Assembly (NCBI GenBank): GCA_038107835.1
Contig: JAYNHH010000047.1
Span: 1 to 11,251 of the forward strand
Direction of reading: 5' to 3'
DNA: 11,251 nt
From: MED-G116 sp038107835
GTDB taxonomy: Bacteria; Pseudomonadota; Alphaproteobacteria; Puniceispirillales; Puniceispirillaceae
Shown here: piece after piece, positions 1 to 7,698 of the stretch
Position numbering within the stretch: position 1 is the stretch's first letter
Layout: each line of letters begins with the position of its first letter
Position numbers and translations under genes: made by a program
The notes under the pieces: generated by a model
What the model was told of the DNA's origin: nothing
What the model saw: the letters and a program-made list of their open reading frames with translations, nothing else
The model's database searches: none

Positions 1-74
1 ATTACGTTCAGGAGCGCGGTAGCGTCGGCAAGCTGCCGTCATCTGAATATTCAACACAGGCTCTGGTTAATTAG
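1..74 (+). CDS. C-terminal end of an unidentified protein (partial)
   Basis: An open frame runs in from the left edge and ends at TAG 72-74; its whole codons begin at base 3. The visible tail is about 23 residues, ending STQALVN. The other two plus frames also stop in this stretch (frame 2 early, frame 1 slightly later), so the choice rests on this frame's natural-looking residue mix and on the hairpin that follows its stop. No family can be recognised from so short a piece. Confidence 0.35.
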   Translation, partial: YVQERGSVGKLPSSEYSTQALVN

Positions 75-87
75 CCACAAAAAATGA

Positions 88-122
88 GAGGGAGAGGCGC
101 TCCCAGTGCGCCTCCTCTTGCC
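88..122 (+). terminator. GC-rich hairpin, possible terminator of the gene entering from the left
   Basis: AGGCGC at 95-100 pairs perfectly with GCGCCT at 108-113 across a 7-base loop. Purine-rich GAGAGGGAG on the left and pyrimidine-rich CCTCTT on the right can extend the stem imperfectly. No clean T-run follows on the plus strand. An A6 run at about 79-84 would give a U-tract only for minus-strand transcripts. It lies 14 bases after the partial gene's stop. Confidence 0.4.
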
Positions 123-269
123 TCCATCAACCCGTCACATTTGCCTTCGTCCAAGTTAGGTGATGACTGTCCCAAAAAAAATCTATACCGTAAGCTGCTA
201 ACGGCTACTACCATTACAAGATTATAGCTCTGGGTCTGTTTATCGGTCCGTTGGAAAGGTCAGAATGAA

Positions 270-641
270 GTGCCTAACCTGCCAATGAGTGCGTCAAAAC
301 TCGTGAAGCTGCTGCTGCTTGCGTGGATGCTGGTCCTGGCTCCCGCACCAGCAGTGGCTGCTGACCAAAAGAGTGGTTTTGGACTGGGCTTTGAGAAAAT
401 GCAGAAAATCTGGCAGGGGATTTCGAACGCACCAAAGATGACAACATGTCGGCTTGCCAACAAGACAGTCTACAAGGGTAAGCAGATATGCGTATACAAG
501 GGTGCAAACAAGACAATTCTTGGTGTCTATAACATGGCTGGCGATTTTTGTTCAGCCGCCATGGATTGCCGCTATGATCCGGGCGGCACCAAGACAATTG
601 CAAGTCTTGTCAAGGCGTTCAAGGACGCCGAGGACAAGTAA
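270..641 (+). CDS. Small secreted four-cysteine protein, copy A (function unknown)
   Basis: This is a 123-residue protein of unknown function. The N-terminus is a clear Sec signal peptide: lysines at 10 and 13, a Leu/Val/Ala-rich core at about 14-29, and a likely cut after A30 or A31 (AVA/AD). The mature part of about 92 residues carries GFGLGF, KIWQG, TTCR, ICVYKGAN, GDFC and DCRY. It has four cysteines, enough for two disulfides, so a periplasmic or extracellular location is likely. The start is GTG 270 with an AAGG about 10 bases upstream; ATG 285 is an alternative that keeps the signal peptide intact. A paralogue lies at 10137-10514. By hand alignment with one gap, about 41 of 89 mature positions are identical, including all four cysteines. 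It sits alone, convergent with metC. No enzymatic motif is visible. Confidence 0.8.
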   Translation: MPNLPMSASKLVKLLLLAWMLVLAPAPAVAADQKSGFGLGFEKMQKIWQGISNAPKMTTCRLANKTVYKGKQICVYKGANKTILGVYNMAGDFCSAAMDCRYDPGGTKTIASLVKAFKDAEDK

Positions 642-700
642 ATCTCAAAGCTGATGCTGCTGATTGTCTGGTCTGCTGATGCTGGTGGATATGTGCCTGG

Positions 701-1864
701 CTATCCGGTTGCGGGCAGGCCGGCGAGCGCCGCCTCAAGATCGGCGATCAGGTCAGAGGGCGTTTCCAGCCCGATGTTGAGGCGCACAAGACGTCCGCCA
801 AAATCCTGTCCTGGCCGATCAATATCTGGATAGACTACGGCGAGACTGTTCACCCCACCCCAGCTCAGACCGATCTTGAAAATCTCCAATCTATTGAGAA
901 AATCCTGTGCCTGTTGGGCTGAGCAGTGAGCTTTGAACAGAAAGGAAAAGACGCTGGCCGAGCCGGTAAAATCACGCTTCCACTGCGCATGTCCCGGGCA
1001 AGATGGTAGCGCTGGATGATAGACTGCGGCGATGTGTGGATTCTTCGTCAGCCAATTGGCGACTTCCAGCGTTGATGTTTCAAGCTGAGACAGCCGCACG
1101 GCCAAAGTCTGTAATCCGCGCAAAGCGAGGCTGCAGTCATCTGGTGAGACAGCCAGACCCAACTGCCGATAGACCGGCCCAAGCATTTCATAGGCGCTCT
1201 CATCGCGCACTGAAACCGAACCAAGAAGCAAGTCGCTATGGCCGCCAATATATTTTGTCAGTGCCTGAATGCTGACATCAACACCGTGATGGAAGGCGTC
1301 AAACATCACCCCAGCGGCATAGGTGTTGTCGAGTGCGACGGCGACACCGCTTTCATGCGCTGCCGTCACGATTGCTGGCACATCCTGAATTTCCATTGTT
1401 ACCGACCCCGGACTCTCACACCAGATCAGGCTTGTGTTATTCCGGATCAGGGACGTGATGTCAGAGCCAATGAGCGGGTCATAGGCCTCAACCTCGATTC
1501 CAAAATTCCGCAGGATGCCCTCGGCCATTTCTTTGTTGGGTCCATAGGCGGAAAACGGTACCAGCGCATGACTGCCAGCACGGCAATAGGCCATGTAAAC
1601 AAGGGCAATTGCTGCCTGTCCACCTGGCACGATGAAGCTGTTATGCGCGCCCTCCAGATGCGTGATCCGTGCTGCAAGCTCAAGTGATGTTGGCGTTCCA
1701 TATAGCCCGTAGGAATAGCCATGTTTTTCCTGTTGCCAGCCATCACGGACCGACTCCTGATCGTCAAAAACCACTGTTGAGCCGCGGTAAACAGGCGTTG
1801 CCAGCGATTTGTAATCGCGTCGTGACCGAGGCGTGGGATCCAGAAGTTTTGTACGCCAATCCAT
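701..1864 (-). CDS. metC: Cystathionine beta-lyase (PLP-dependent, Cys/Met metabolism family)
   Basis: This 387-residue protein is a full-length member of the cystathionine beta/gamma-lyase family (fold type I PLP). It probably cleaves cystathionine to homocysteine, pyruvate and ammonia in cytosolic methionine synthesis. Visible family motifs are YGTPT (55-59), the substrate/phosphate loop ESPGS (150-154), ALDNTYA with the pyridine-binding Asp179, and the Schiff-base lysine K204 in ALTKYIGGHSD. The C-terminus has NIGLETPSDLIADLE. The position before YGTPT, where many family members have arginines (YARRGTPT-like), reads YGL. I believe this variation occurs in bacterial MetC, but it leaves room for a different lyase specificity. 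A strong AAGGAG (complement at 1873-1878) precedes the ATG by 8 bases. It is monocistronic, convergent with the secreted protein on its 3' side and divergent from the ABC-F gene. Confidence 0.85.
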   Translation of the reverse strand: MDWRTKLLDPTPRSRRDYKSLATPVYRGSTVVFDDQESVRDGWQQEKHGYSYGLYGTPTSLELAARITHLEGAHNSFIVPGGQAAIALVYMAYCRAGSHALVPFSAYGPNKEMAEGILRNFGIEVEAYDPLIGSDITSLIRNNTSLIWCESPGSVTMEIQDVPAIVTAAHESGVAVALDNTYAAGVMFDAFHHGVDVSIQALTKYIGGHSDLLLGSVSVRDESAYEMLGPVYRQLGLAVSPDDCSLALRGLQTLAVRLSQLETSTLEVANWLTKNPHIAAVYHPALPSCPGHAQWKRDFTGSASVFSFLFKAHCSAQQAQDFLNRLEIFKIGLSWGGVNSLAVVYPDIDRPGQDFGGRLVRLNIGLETPSDLIADLEAALAGLPATG

Positions 1865-1892
1865 GTGATGTTCTCCTTCAAGCGGTTGTGTC

Positions 1893-1922
1893 TGATTGCA
1901 CCCAACAGCTTTATCAAGTCAA
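1893..1922 (-). promoter_or_regulatory. Possible metC promoter
   Basis: On the minus strand, TTGACT (complement of 1917-1922) could be a -35 element. The hexamer 18 bases downstream (CAATCA, complement of 1893-1898) is a poor -10 match. The position, 29 bases before the start codon, is reasonable, but the call rests almost entirely on the -35. Confidence 0.25.
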
Positions 1923-2006
1923 GGCCTACAGACATCGGCGACGATGTTGCCACCGGCAGTACAGCCATGATTGACAAAGATGCCAAACCACGTCACTTCT
2001 TCGGCC

Positions 2007-3902
2007 ATGTTGAAGCTACAGAACATTTCCTTTGCGATCGACGGAAAGCCGCTGTTCGATAACGCATCCGCGACTATCCCCACAGGCCACAAAGCCGGCA
2101 TTGTTGGTCGCAACGGAACAGGGAAGACCTCGCTCTTCAGACTGATCCGCGGTGAGTGGGCATTGGATTCGGGATCAATTGAAATCCCAGCACAGTTTCG
2201 GATCGGGGGTGTCGATCAGGAGGCGCCGGCAAGTGATATCTCGCTATTGGAGACAGTGCTTGCGGCAGATACTGAACGGCAGGCATTGATGTGTGAGGCA
2301 GAAACTGCGACTGACCCGACCCGCATCGCCGACATTCAGCTTCGTCTTGTTGACATCGACGCCTATTCAGCCGAGGCGCGGGCGGCCACAATCCTTTCAG
2401 GGCTTGGCTTTGATCAGGTGGCACAGGCACGCCCCTGCCACGAATTTTCTGGTGGATGGCGGATGCGGGTGGCACTTGCTGCGGTACTGTTCTCACAGCC
2501 CGATCTGTTGTTGCTGGATGAGCCGACCAACTATCTCGATCTTGAGGGTACGGTCTGGCTGGAGAATTTTCTGGCAAAATATGCGCGCACCGTATTGGTT
2601 ATTTCGCACGACCGCGAATTGCTCAACAAATCTGTCACGTCTATTTTGCATCTAACCGATCTGAAACTGCAGTATTACACAGGAACATATGATCAGTTTG
2701 ACGCCGAACGCCGACTGAAGCTGGAACAACAGCAATCGATGAAGCGCAAGCAGGATGCCCAGCGTGCGCACATTCAGAGCTTTGTTGACAGATTTCGGTA
2801 TAAGGCGTCGAAAGCGCGACAGGCGCAATCCCGCCTCAAACAGCTGGAGAAAATGCAGCCAATTGCCGCCCTCTCGGAAAATGCAGTTGCGTCCTTTACC
2901 TTCCCCACACCACAGCCATTGCCGCCCCCTCTGATGACGCTTGAAAAGGGCAGTGTCGGTTATGATGGAAAGCCGGTTTTGCGCGGTCTTGATCTGCGTC
3001 TTGATCAGGATGACAGGATCGCGCTGCTTGGTGCCAATGGCGAAGGCAAGTCAACATTGTCAAAATTGCTTGCTGACAGGCTACCCCTGATTGACGGCAG
3101 TGTTGCCAAATCCAGCAAGCTGCGAGTTGGTTTCTTTGCACAGCATCAACTTGACGAGCTGGTTCCCGGTGAGACGCCTCTGTGGCATATGATGCGGCTG
3201 CGCCCAGCGGAAGTGCCGACAAAGATCAGAGCGCGTCTCGGGGCGGCAGGCATTGGCGCGGATATTGTTGAAAACCCTGTTGAACGGCTCTCGGGTGGTC
3301 AGAAGGCGCGCCTATTGATGGCGATGGCGGCGATTGATGCGCCGCATATTCTGATTCTGGATGAGCCAACCAATCATCTGGACATTGAGAGTCGGGAAGC
3401 ACTGGTTCATGCGCTCAATGACTACCAGGGTGCCGTCATTCTTGTTAGCCATGACCCACATCTTGTCGAAACAGTGGCTGATACGCTATGGATCGTGCGT
3501 GATGGCCGGGTCAGCCTTTTCGAGGGTGATATGGACGACTACAAGCGCCTGTTGCTCTCGCAACGTGGCGGCGCGCAGGCCAAGACAAGCAATGGTGCCG
3601 ACACCACCTCACCGGACGGCCAAACGACCAACGCTCGCGGCGCCTCCATGAGAGAGCGCCGTCAAGGCACAAAACAGCTGCGAGTGGCGGTGAGCAGGTG
3701 CGAGCGCGAAATGACGGATTTGCAGACGCGAAAGGACAGACTTCAATCCATGATGGCGCGGCCCGGCTTTTATGATAGCAAATCAGCTGAGGAAATCGCC
3801 AAAATAGGGCAGGAGATGGCCAACATCAGTGAACAGCTGGCGTCTGCTGAGGAAGTCTGGCTGGAGGCTCAGGAAGCGCTTGAACAGGCCTTGGGTCAAT
3901 AG
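2007..3902 (+). CDS. ABC-F family ATPase, YheS-like
   Basis: This soluble twin-ATPase protein of about 631 residues has no membrane domain. ABC-F proteins bind the ribosome and act on translation, and some confer antibiotic resistance; this one resembles the YheS branch. In order it shows: Walker A GRNGTGKTS; signature FSGGWRMR; Walker B LLLLDEPTNYLD; the basic inter-domain helix pair ending SKARQAQSRLKQLEKM; a second Walker A GANGEGKST; signature LSGGQKAR; Walker B ILILDEPTNHLD; the switch histidine in VSHD of both halves; and a C-terminal coiled coil over the last 75 or so residues (QLRVAVSRCEREMTDL onward). The start is set by homology to MLKLQNISF at ATG 2007. The frame stays open to ATG 1980 and TTG 1971, and none of the three has a convincing Shine-Dalgarno sequence. 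It ends 17 bases from the convergent epoxide hydrolase gene. Confidence 0.9.
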   Translation: MLKLQNISFAIDGKPLFDNASATIPTGHKAGIVGRNGTGKTSLFRLIRGEWALDSGSIEIPAQFRIGGVDQEAPASDISLLETVLAADTERQALMCEAETATDPTRIADIQLRLVDIDAYSAEARAATILSGLGFDQVAQARPCHEFSGGWRMRVALAAVLFSQPDLLLLDEPTNYLDLEGTVWLENFLAKYARTVLVISHDRELLNKSVTSILHLTDLKLQYYTGTYDQFDAERRLKLEQQQSMKRKQDAQRAHIQSFVDRFRYKASKARQAQSRLKQLEKMQPIAALSENAVASFTFPTPQPLPPPLMTLEKGSVGYDGKPVLRGLDLRLDQDDRIALLGANGEGKSTLSKLLADRLPLIDGSVAKSSKLRVGFFAQHQLDELVPGETPLWHMMRLRPAEVPTKIRARLGAAGIGADIVENPVERLSGGQKARLLMAMAAIDAPHILILDEPTNHLDIESREALVHALNDYQGAVILVSHDPHLVETVADTLWIVRDGRVSLFEGDMDDYKRLLLSQRGGAQAKTSNGADTTSPDGQTTNARGASMRERRQGTKQLRVAVSRCEREMTDLQTRKDRLQSMMARPGFYDSKSAEEIAKIGQEMANISEQLASAEEVWLEAQEALEQALGQ

Positions 3903-3910
3903 TGCCACAA

Positions 3911-3926
3911 CCTGTCCGGTTACAGG
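3911..3926. terminator. Small hairpin between two convergent genes
   Basis: CCTGT (3911-3915) and ACAGG (3922-3926) form a 5-bp stem with a 6-base loop. It lies between the stop of the ABC-F gene and the last codons of the epoxide hydrolase gene on the other strand. It is short and has no U-tract, so termination here is speculative. Confidence 0.2.
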
Positions 3927-5065
3927 CTGCGGGCAAATTTGCGGATATCCTCAATCAAAAGCTCCGGTTGTTCCATCGCCGCGAAATGGCCACCATGTGG
4001 CATTTCTGTCCACTGTGTGATGTTATAGAGGCGTTCAACGTAGCTGCGCGGTGGCCAGTTCAACAGTTCCTTGGGAAACAGCGCGCAGGCGGTTGGCACC
4101 TCAACGCGCCGCCCTTTGGGTGACAGGGTTCTTCCACCTTCCTCGCGCCGGCCATAATATATCCAGGAGGCGGTGTTGAAAGTGCGGGTAACAATATAGA
4201 CCATGATATTGGTCAGCAGCTGGTCTTTGGAATAGACACTTTCAATATCATCGCCAACCGTATCCGACCATGAATTCATCTTCTCCAAAATCCAGGCGGC
4301 AACACCGACCGGACTGTCCATCATCGCGTAGCTCAGTGTCTGCGGTTTTGTCGCTTGTTGCGTGCGGTAACCATCCTCCATGATCTGATCTTCCTTGAAC
4401 TGCTCCTCCCACCTGATCTCTGCGGGAGTCTGCGGGCCATCTGGATGACGCATCGTCAGGATATTGATATGGATGGCACGGCAGGCTGATGAGTGATGAA
4501 AGCCGAGGAAGCTGGATATTGCCCCACCCCAGTCGCCGCCCTGCGCGATATAGCTGTCATATCCCAGAGTGTTGGTCATCAGACTGTTGAAGGTCTGTGC
4601 CATGCGTCGTGGTCCCCAAGGGCGGGGAGGGCGGCCGGAAAAGCCGAAGCCGGGTAAAGAGGGAGCGACCACGTCAAAGGCATCCTCGATATTGCCGCCG
4701 TGCCGTTCAGGATGTGCCAGCAAATCGATGACATCGATGAATTCAACCACTGACCCGGGCCAGCCGTGACTGATGATCAACGGTCTGGCGGACTCGCCAC
4801 TGCCCTTTTCATGAATGAAATGCAGATCGATTCCATCAACGGCTGCGGTAAAATGATCGAAGCGATTGATCGCATCCTGCTGTTTGAACCAGTCAAACCC
4901 GTCAACCCAATACGCGCAGAACTCGCGCATATAATCAAGATTGACGCCATACTCCCAACCCCCGTCGTCAGGCATTTCATGCCAGGGGAAAGCAGCAACC
5001 CGTGTTCGGATTTCGGCAATTGTCTTTTCTGGAACATCAAGGCTGAAGGGTTGTGGCAGAACCAT
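3920..5065 (-). CDS. Epoxide hydrolase, microsomal-type alpha/beta hydrolase with EHN domain
   Basis: This 381-residue protein hydrolyses an epoxide to a diol; the natural substrate is unknown. An N-terminal EHN region (about 1-110, starting PFSLDVPEKTIAEIR) is followed by the alpha/beta hydrolase fold. The oxyanion-hole motif HGWPGS is at 100-105 and LPGFGFSGRP at 137-146. The nucleophile is Asp178 in QGGDWGG, and the base is His360 in GGHFAAMEQPE. Glu333 in FPKEL is 27 residues before His360, the same spacing as the Glu404/His431 pair of human microsomal epoxide hydrolase. Tyr303 or Tyr304 fits the epoxide-activating tyrosine. The triad looks complete, so an active enzyme is expected. No signal peptide or membrane anchor is seen. 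AAAGGAGG (complement at 5073-5080) gives a strong ribosome site before ATG. The gene is divergent from DDAH across 143 bases. Confidence 0.88.
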   Translation of the reverse strand: MVLPQPFSLDVPEKTIAEIRTRVAAFPWHEMPDDGGWEYGVNLDYMREFCAYWVDGFDWFKQQDAINRFDHFTAAVDGIDLHFIHEKGSGESARPLIISHGWPGSVVEFIDVIDLLAHPERHGGNIEDAFDVVAPSLPGFGFSGRPPRPWGPRRMAQTFNSLMTNTLGYDSYIAQGGDWGGAISSFLGFHHSSACRAIHINILTMRHPDGPQTPAEIRWEEQFKEDQIMEDGYRTQQATKPQTLSYAMMDSPVGVAAWILEKMNSWSDTVGDDIESVYSKDQLLTNIMVYIVTRTFNTASWIYYGRREEGGRTLSPKGRRVEVPTACALFPKELLNWPPRSYVERLYNITQWTEMPHGGHFAAMEQPELLIEDIRKFARSL

Positions 5066-5164
5066 TGCGATGCCTCCTTTCCAGTTTGATTGTTTCTATG
5101 GTGGAATATTGGTAACGATGACAGATAAGAAAATCTGATGCAAACACTGGGAAGCCGCGCTTAT

Positions 5165-5202
5165 ATAGCTCCCGTAAAAGCAGGTATTGAGCAGGGAGCT
5201 AT
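5165..5202 (+). promoter_or_regulatory. Perfect 9-bp inverted repeat overlapping the DDAH ribosome binding site
   Basis: ATAGCTCCC at 5165-5173 and GGGAGCTAT at 5194-5202 are exact reverse complements separated by 20 bases. The right arm contains the AGGGAG that serves as the Shine-Dalgarno sequence of the gene starting at 5209. The left arm overlaps TTATATA, which could be a -10 element. If the repeat is transcribed, the stem would hide the ribosome site; if it is not fully transcribed, it could be a dimeric repressor operator. Sequence alone does not decide between these. Confidence 0.55.
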
Positions 5203-5208
5203 GGCAAC

Positions 5209-5994
5209 ATGAAAGCTGGTGTTACAAGATTTGCAACGGCGATAACACGTCTGCCCTGCAAAAATGCTGTTGATGGTTTGCGGGCCGTTGATCAGGGGGT
5301 GCCGTCCATCGATCAGATGCTGGCTGATCATGCCGATTACTGTGCGGTGCTTGCCAGTGCTGGTGCCAATGTGATCACCCTGCCGGCGTTGCCAGCTTTT
5401 CCCGATGCGCATTTTGTTGAGGATACGGCGCTTTGTCTTCCCGAGGGGGTCATTTTCATGTCACCGGGTGCTCCATCGCGTTTTGGTGAGGTTGCATCAA
5501 TGCGCACCGACATTGCGCATCTGTCTTCAGAGACGCATCAAATTTTTCCTCCTGCCCATATTGAGGGTGGCGACATTCTGATCACCGGCACGGAAATCCT
5601 TGTAGGCACATCGGACCGAACCAATGCTGCAGGGATTGCCGCTTTGACACAGATTGCAGCCAACTGGGGCTATCACGTCCGCACGGTAAACACGCCGCCG
5701 GGTGTGCTGCATTTCAAGACCGACTGTTCTCTGCTTGATGATGGCGTTGTCCTGTCGACGCAACGGCTTGCTTCTTCTGGCTGTTTTTCTGCCTATGACG
5801 TTATTCTGACCTGCGCAGGAGAAGAGGCAGCAGCCAATGCCATCCGTTTCAATGATCTGGTGATCATGCCAGCTGGGTTTCCGGCGACCAGAGCACGTCT
5901 TGAGGCCGCTGGCCATGATGTCAGGTCGGTCAACAACAGTGAATGCGCAAAGATTGATGGTGGCATGTCCTGTTTGTCGCTCAGATTGGCATAA
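5209..5994 (+). CDS. N(omega),N(omega)-dimethylarginine dimethylaminohydrolase (DDAH)
   Basis: This 261-residue enzyme of the guanidine-modifying superfamily, close to the usual bacterial DDAH length, should convert methylated arginines (ADMA, MMA) to citrulline plus dimethylamine or methylamine in the cytosol. Family landmarks are FPDAHFVEDTAL (64-75), SPGAPSRFGEV (85-95), HIEGGDIL with Glu119, His168 in GVLHFKTDCS, and the nucleophile Cys255 in KIDGGMSCLSLR near the C-terminus. The Glu/His/Cys set matches the pattern of Pseudomonas DDAH. The arrangement distinguishes it from the longer arginine deiminases. The start is ATG 5209, with AGGGAG 10 bases upstream inside an inverted repeat; an earlier ATG at 5201 stops after three codons. 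An MttB-family gene follows after 131 bases on the same strand, so the two may share a theme of methylated nitrogen compounds. Confidence 0.88.
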   Translation: MKAGVTRFATAITRLPCKNAVDGLRAVDQGVPSIDQMLADHADYCAVLASAGANVITLPALPAFPDAHFVEDTALCLPEGVIFMSPGAPSRFGEVASMRTDIAHLSSETHQIFPPAHIEGGDILITGTEILVGTSDRTNAAGIAALTQIAANWGYHVRTVNTPPGVLHFKTDCSLLDDGVVLSTQRLASSGCFSAYDVILTCAGEEAAANAIRFNDLVIMPAGFPATRARLEAAGHDVRSVNNSECAKIDGGMSCLSLRLA

Positions 5995-6034
5995 TCCCCA
6001 ATTGTTTAATTCTGCTAGTTTTGAACAGGAATGT

Positions 6035-6064
6035 TTGACAAGCGGTGAAAAGCGCGATCAAGAT
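6035..6064 (+). promoter_or_regulatory. Possible promoter of the MttB-family gene
   Basis: TTGACA at 6035-6040 is a perfect -35 hexamer. CAAGAT at 6059-6064 is a weak -10 (3 of 6 matches) at an 18-base spacing. It lies in the 131-base gap between DDAH and the mttB-like gene, about 60 bases upstream of the latter's start. If real, the gene can be transcribed independently of DDAH. Confidence 0.35.
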
Positions 6065-6125
6065 TGCCCGTTGATGTGGATGCAGGGCTTAACGCGCCTT
6101 GCACCGCTTAGCCGGGGGACTATTT

Positions 6126-7598
6126 ATGGACGACAAACTGCCTGATGTTGATGGTGGCCGTGCGGCACGCAGATCGCGCTCGGGAGGCCGTGCGGCAAAC
6201 GCGGCACGACGCGGTGGAGACTTGTTCAAACAGATGCCGTGGCGTCTGCCAGTCAATCATGATCGACCGATTGAACCCCTGGACGAGCAGGGTGTCGCGG
6301 CGATCCACAATGGTGCAATGCAGATACTCGAGGAAACGGGGATTGAGTTTCTCAATGAGGAGGCGCAGGCACTTTTCCGGGAGGCCGGATGCCGGGTTGA
6401 CGGCACCAATGTGAAGATGGGCCGGGAGTGGGTGATGGAGATGATCCACAGGGCACCGGACAAGTTTACCATTACCCCCCGTAACCCTGATCATGAACTT
6501 GTTATTGGTGACAAACATATTCTATTCGGTAATGTGTCGTCGCCACCAAATTATTATGACATCGATCTCGGCCAGAAAGTGCCCGGAACCCGCGAGCAAT
6601 GCGCAAACCTTGTCAAACTGTCTCAATATTTCAACTGTATCCATTTTGTAGGTGGCTATCCGGTGGAACCGGTGGATATCCATGCCTCCGTGCGGCATTT
6701 GGATATACTCTATGACAAGCTCGTTCTAACTGACAAAGTGGCGCACGCCTATTCCCTTGGCAAGGAACGGGTCGAAGATGTTATGGAGATGGTGAAGATT
6801 GCAGGTGGATTGAGCGAGGAGGAATTTTCTGCAAAGCCCCACATGTTCACCAATATCAATTCGACCTCGCCGCTCAAGCATGACCATCCGATGATTGATG
6901 GCTGCCTGCGTCTCATCCGGCGCGGACAGGCGGTCATCGTAACGCCTTTCACCCTTGCGGGAGCAATGGCACCTGTCACCATGACTGGCGCGGTAACACT
7001 TTCCATTGCTGAGGCTCTCGCGGCGATTGCTCTGTTTCAGTATGTGCGGCCGGGTAGCTGCTGTGTCATTGGGACTTTTACATCAAATGTGGATATGAAA
7101 TCAGGTGCGCCGGCTTTCGGCACGCCTGAATATATGCGCGCCACCCAGATTACCGGCCAGATGGCACGGTTTTATGGTTTGCCAATGCGTGCATCGGGTG
7201 TCTGTGCCGCCAATGTGCCGGATGGACAATCCATCTGGGAGACATCAAACTCGCTGTGGTCAGCAGTCCAGTCTGGTACCAATATGGTTTATCATGCTGC
7301 CGGCTGGTTGGAGGGTGGCCTGATCGCATGCCCCGAGAAGCTGATCATGGATTGTGAAATGCTGCAGATGATCCAGCGTTACATGGAGCCTGCTGTCTGG
7401 GACGCGTCAAGTGACGCCATCGCTGTTGATGCCATTAATGAGGTTGGGCCATCAGGTCATTTCTTTGGTATTCAGCACACCCAGGATCGTTATCAGACTG
7501 CCTTTTATGAGCCATTTGTAAGTGATTGGCGGAATTTTGAGGCGTGGAACGCATCAGGTGGTGTACGAACACCCGAGCGGGCAAACAAGCTGTTCAAA
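6126..7598 (+). CDS. MttB-family (trimethylamine methyltransferase-like) protein, 3' end lost in the gap
   Basis: At least 491 residues are visible up to the N run; most of the protein is present and probably only a short C-terminal piece is missing. It belongs to the COG5598/MttB superfamily, TIM-barrel enzymes that move a methyl group from a quaternary or tertiary amine to a corrinoid protein. Characteristic stretches are HNGAMQILEETGIEFLNEEA (61-80), GNVSSPPNYYDID, FVGGYPVEPVD, NSTSPLKHDHPM, TPFTLAGAMAPVTM, YHAAGWLEGGL and GPSGHFFGIQHTQDRY. No in-frame TAG occurs, so it is the non-pyrrolysine type; that group includes the glycine betaine methyltransferase MtgB, and the substrate cannot be read from the sequence. 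An Arg/Ala/Gly-rich tail of about 30 residues precedes the conserved part. ATG 6126 is chosen because GGGGGA (6114-6119) lies 6 bases upstream; the frame is open to 6099. Neither a corrinoid protein nor a reactivase is visible nearby. Confidence 0.85.
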
Positions 7599-7698
7599 NN
7601 NNNNNNNNNNNNNNNNNNNNNNNNNNNNNNNNNNNNNNNNNNNNNNNNNNNNNNNNNNNNNNNNNNNNNNNNNNNNNNNNNNNNNNNNNNNNNNNNNN
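7599..7698. other. Assembly gap of 100 Ns
   Basis: Exactly 100 Ns, the usual placeholder for unknown length. It hides the 3' end of the MttB-family gene and the C-terminal coding part of the convergent ScfR-like gene. Reading frames that continue through it are artefacts. From usual ScfR length (about 470 residues), roughly 110-120 codons of the regulator are missing, so the true gap should exceed 350 bases if both genes are intact and truly adjacent. Confidence 0.95.

Noticed and set aside
650..684. Direct repeat GCTGATGCTG at 650-659 and 675-684 between the secreted protein gene and metC
   Set aside because: Ten bases of CTG/GAT-rich low-complexity sequence in a short convergent spacer, with no other sign of function. 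Chance is likely.
1865..1975. A SAM-type riboswitch in the metC leader
   Set aside because: I looked for a SAM-II-like arrangement on the minus strand and found no convincing conserved core or pseudoknot pairing.
1447..1986. Long antisense and alternate-frame ORFs inside metC, ABC-F, epoxide hydrolase, DDAH and sgaA
   Set aside because: They lie within genes with strong family motifs in another frame, and their translations show no recognisable domains or plausible composition.
6126..7598. Pyrrolysine-type MttB
   Set aside because: No in-frame TAG codon is present in the visible 491 codons.
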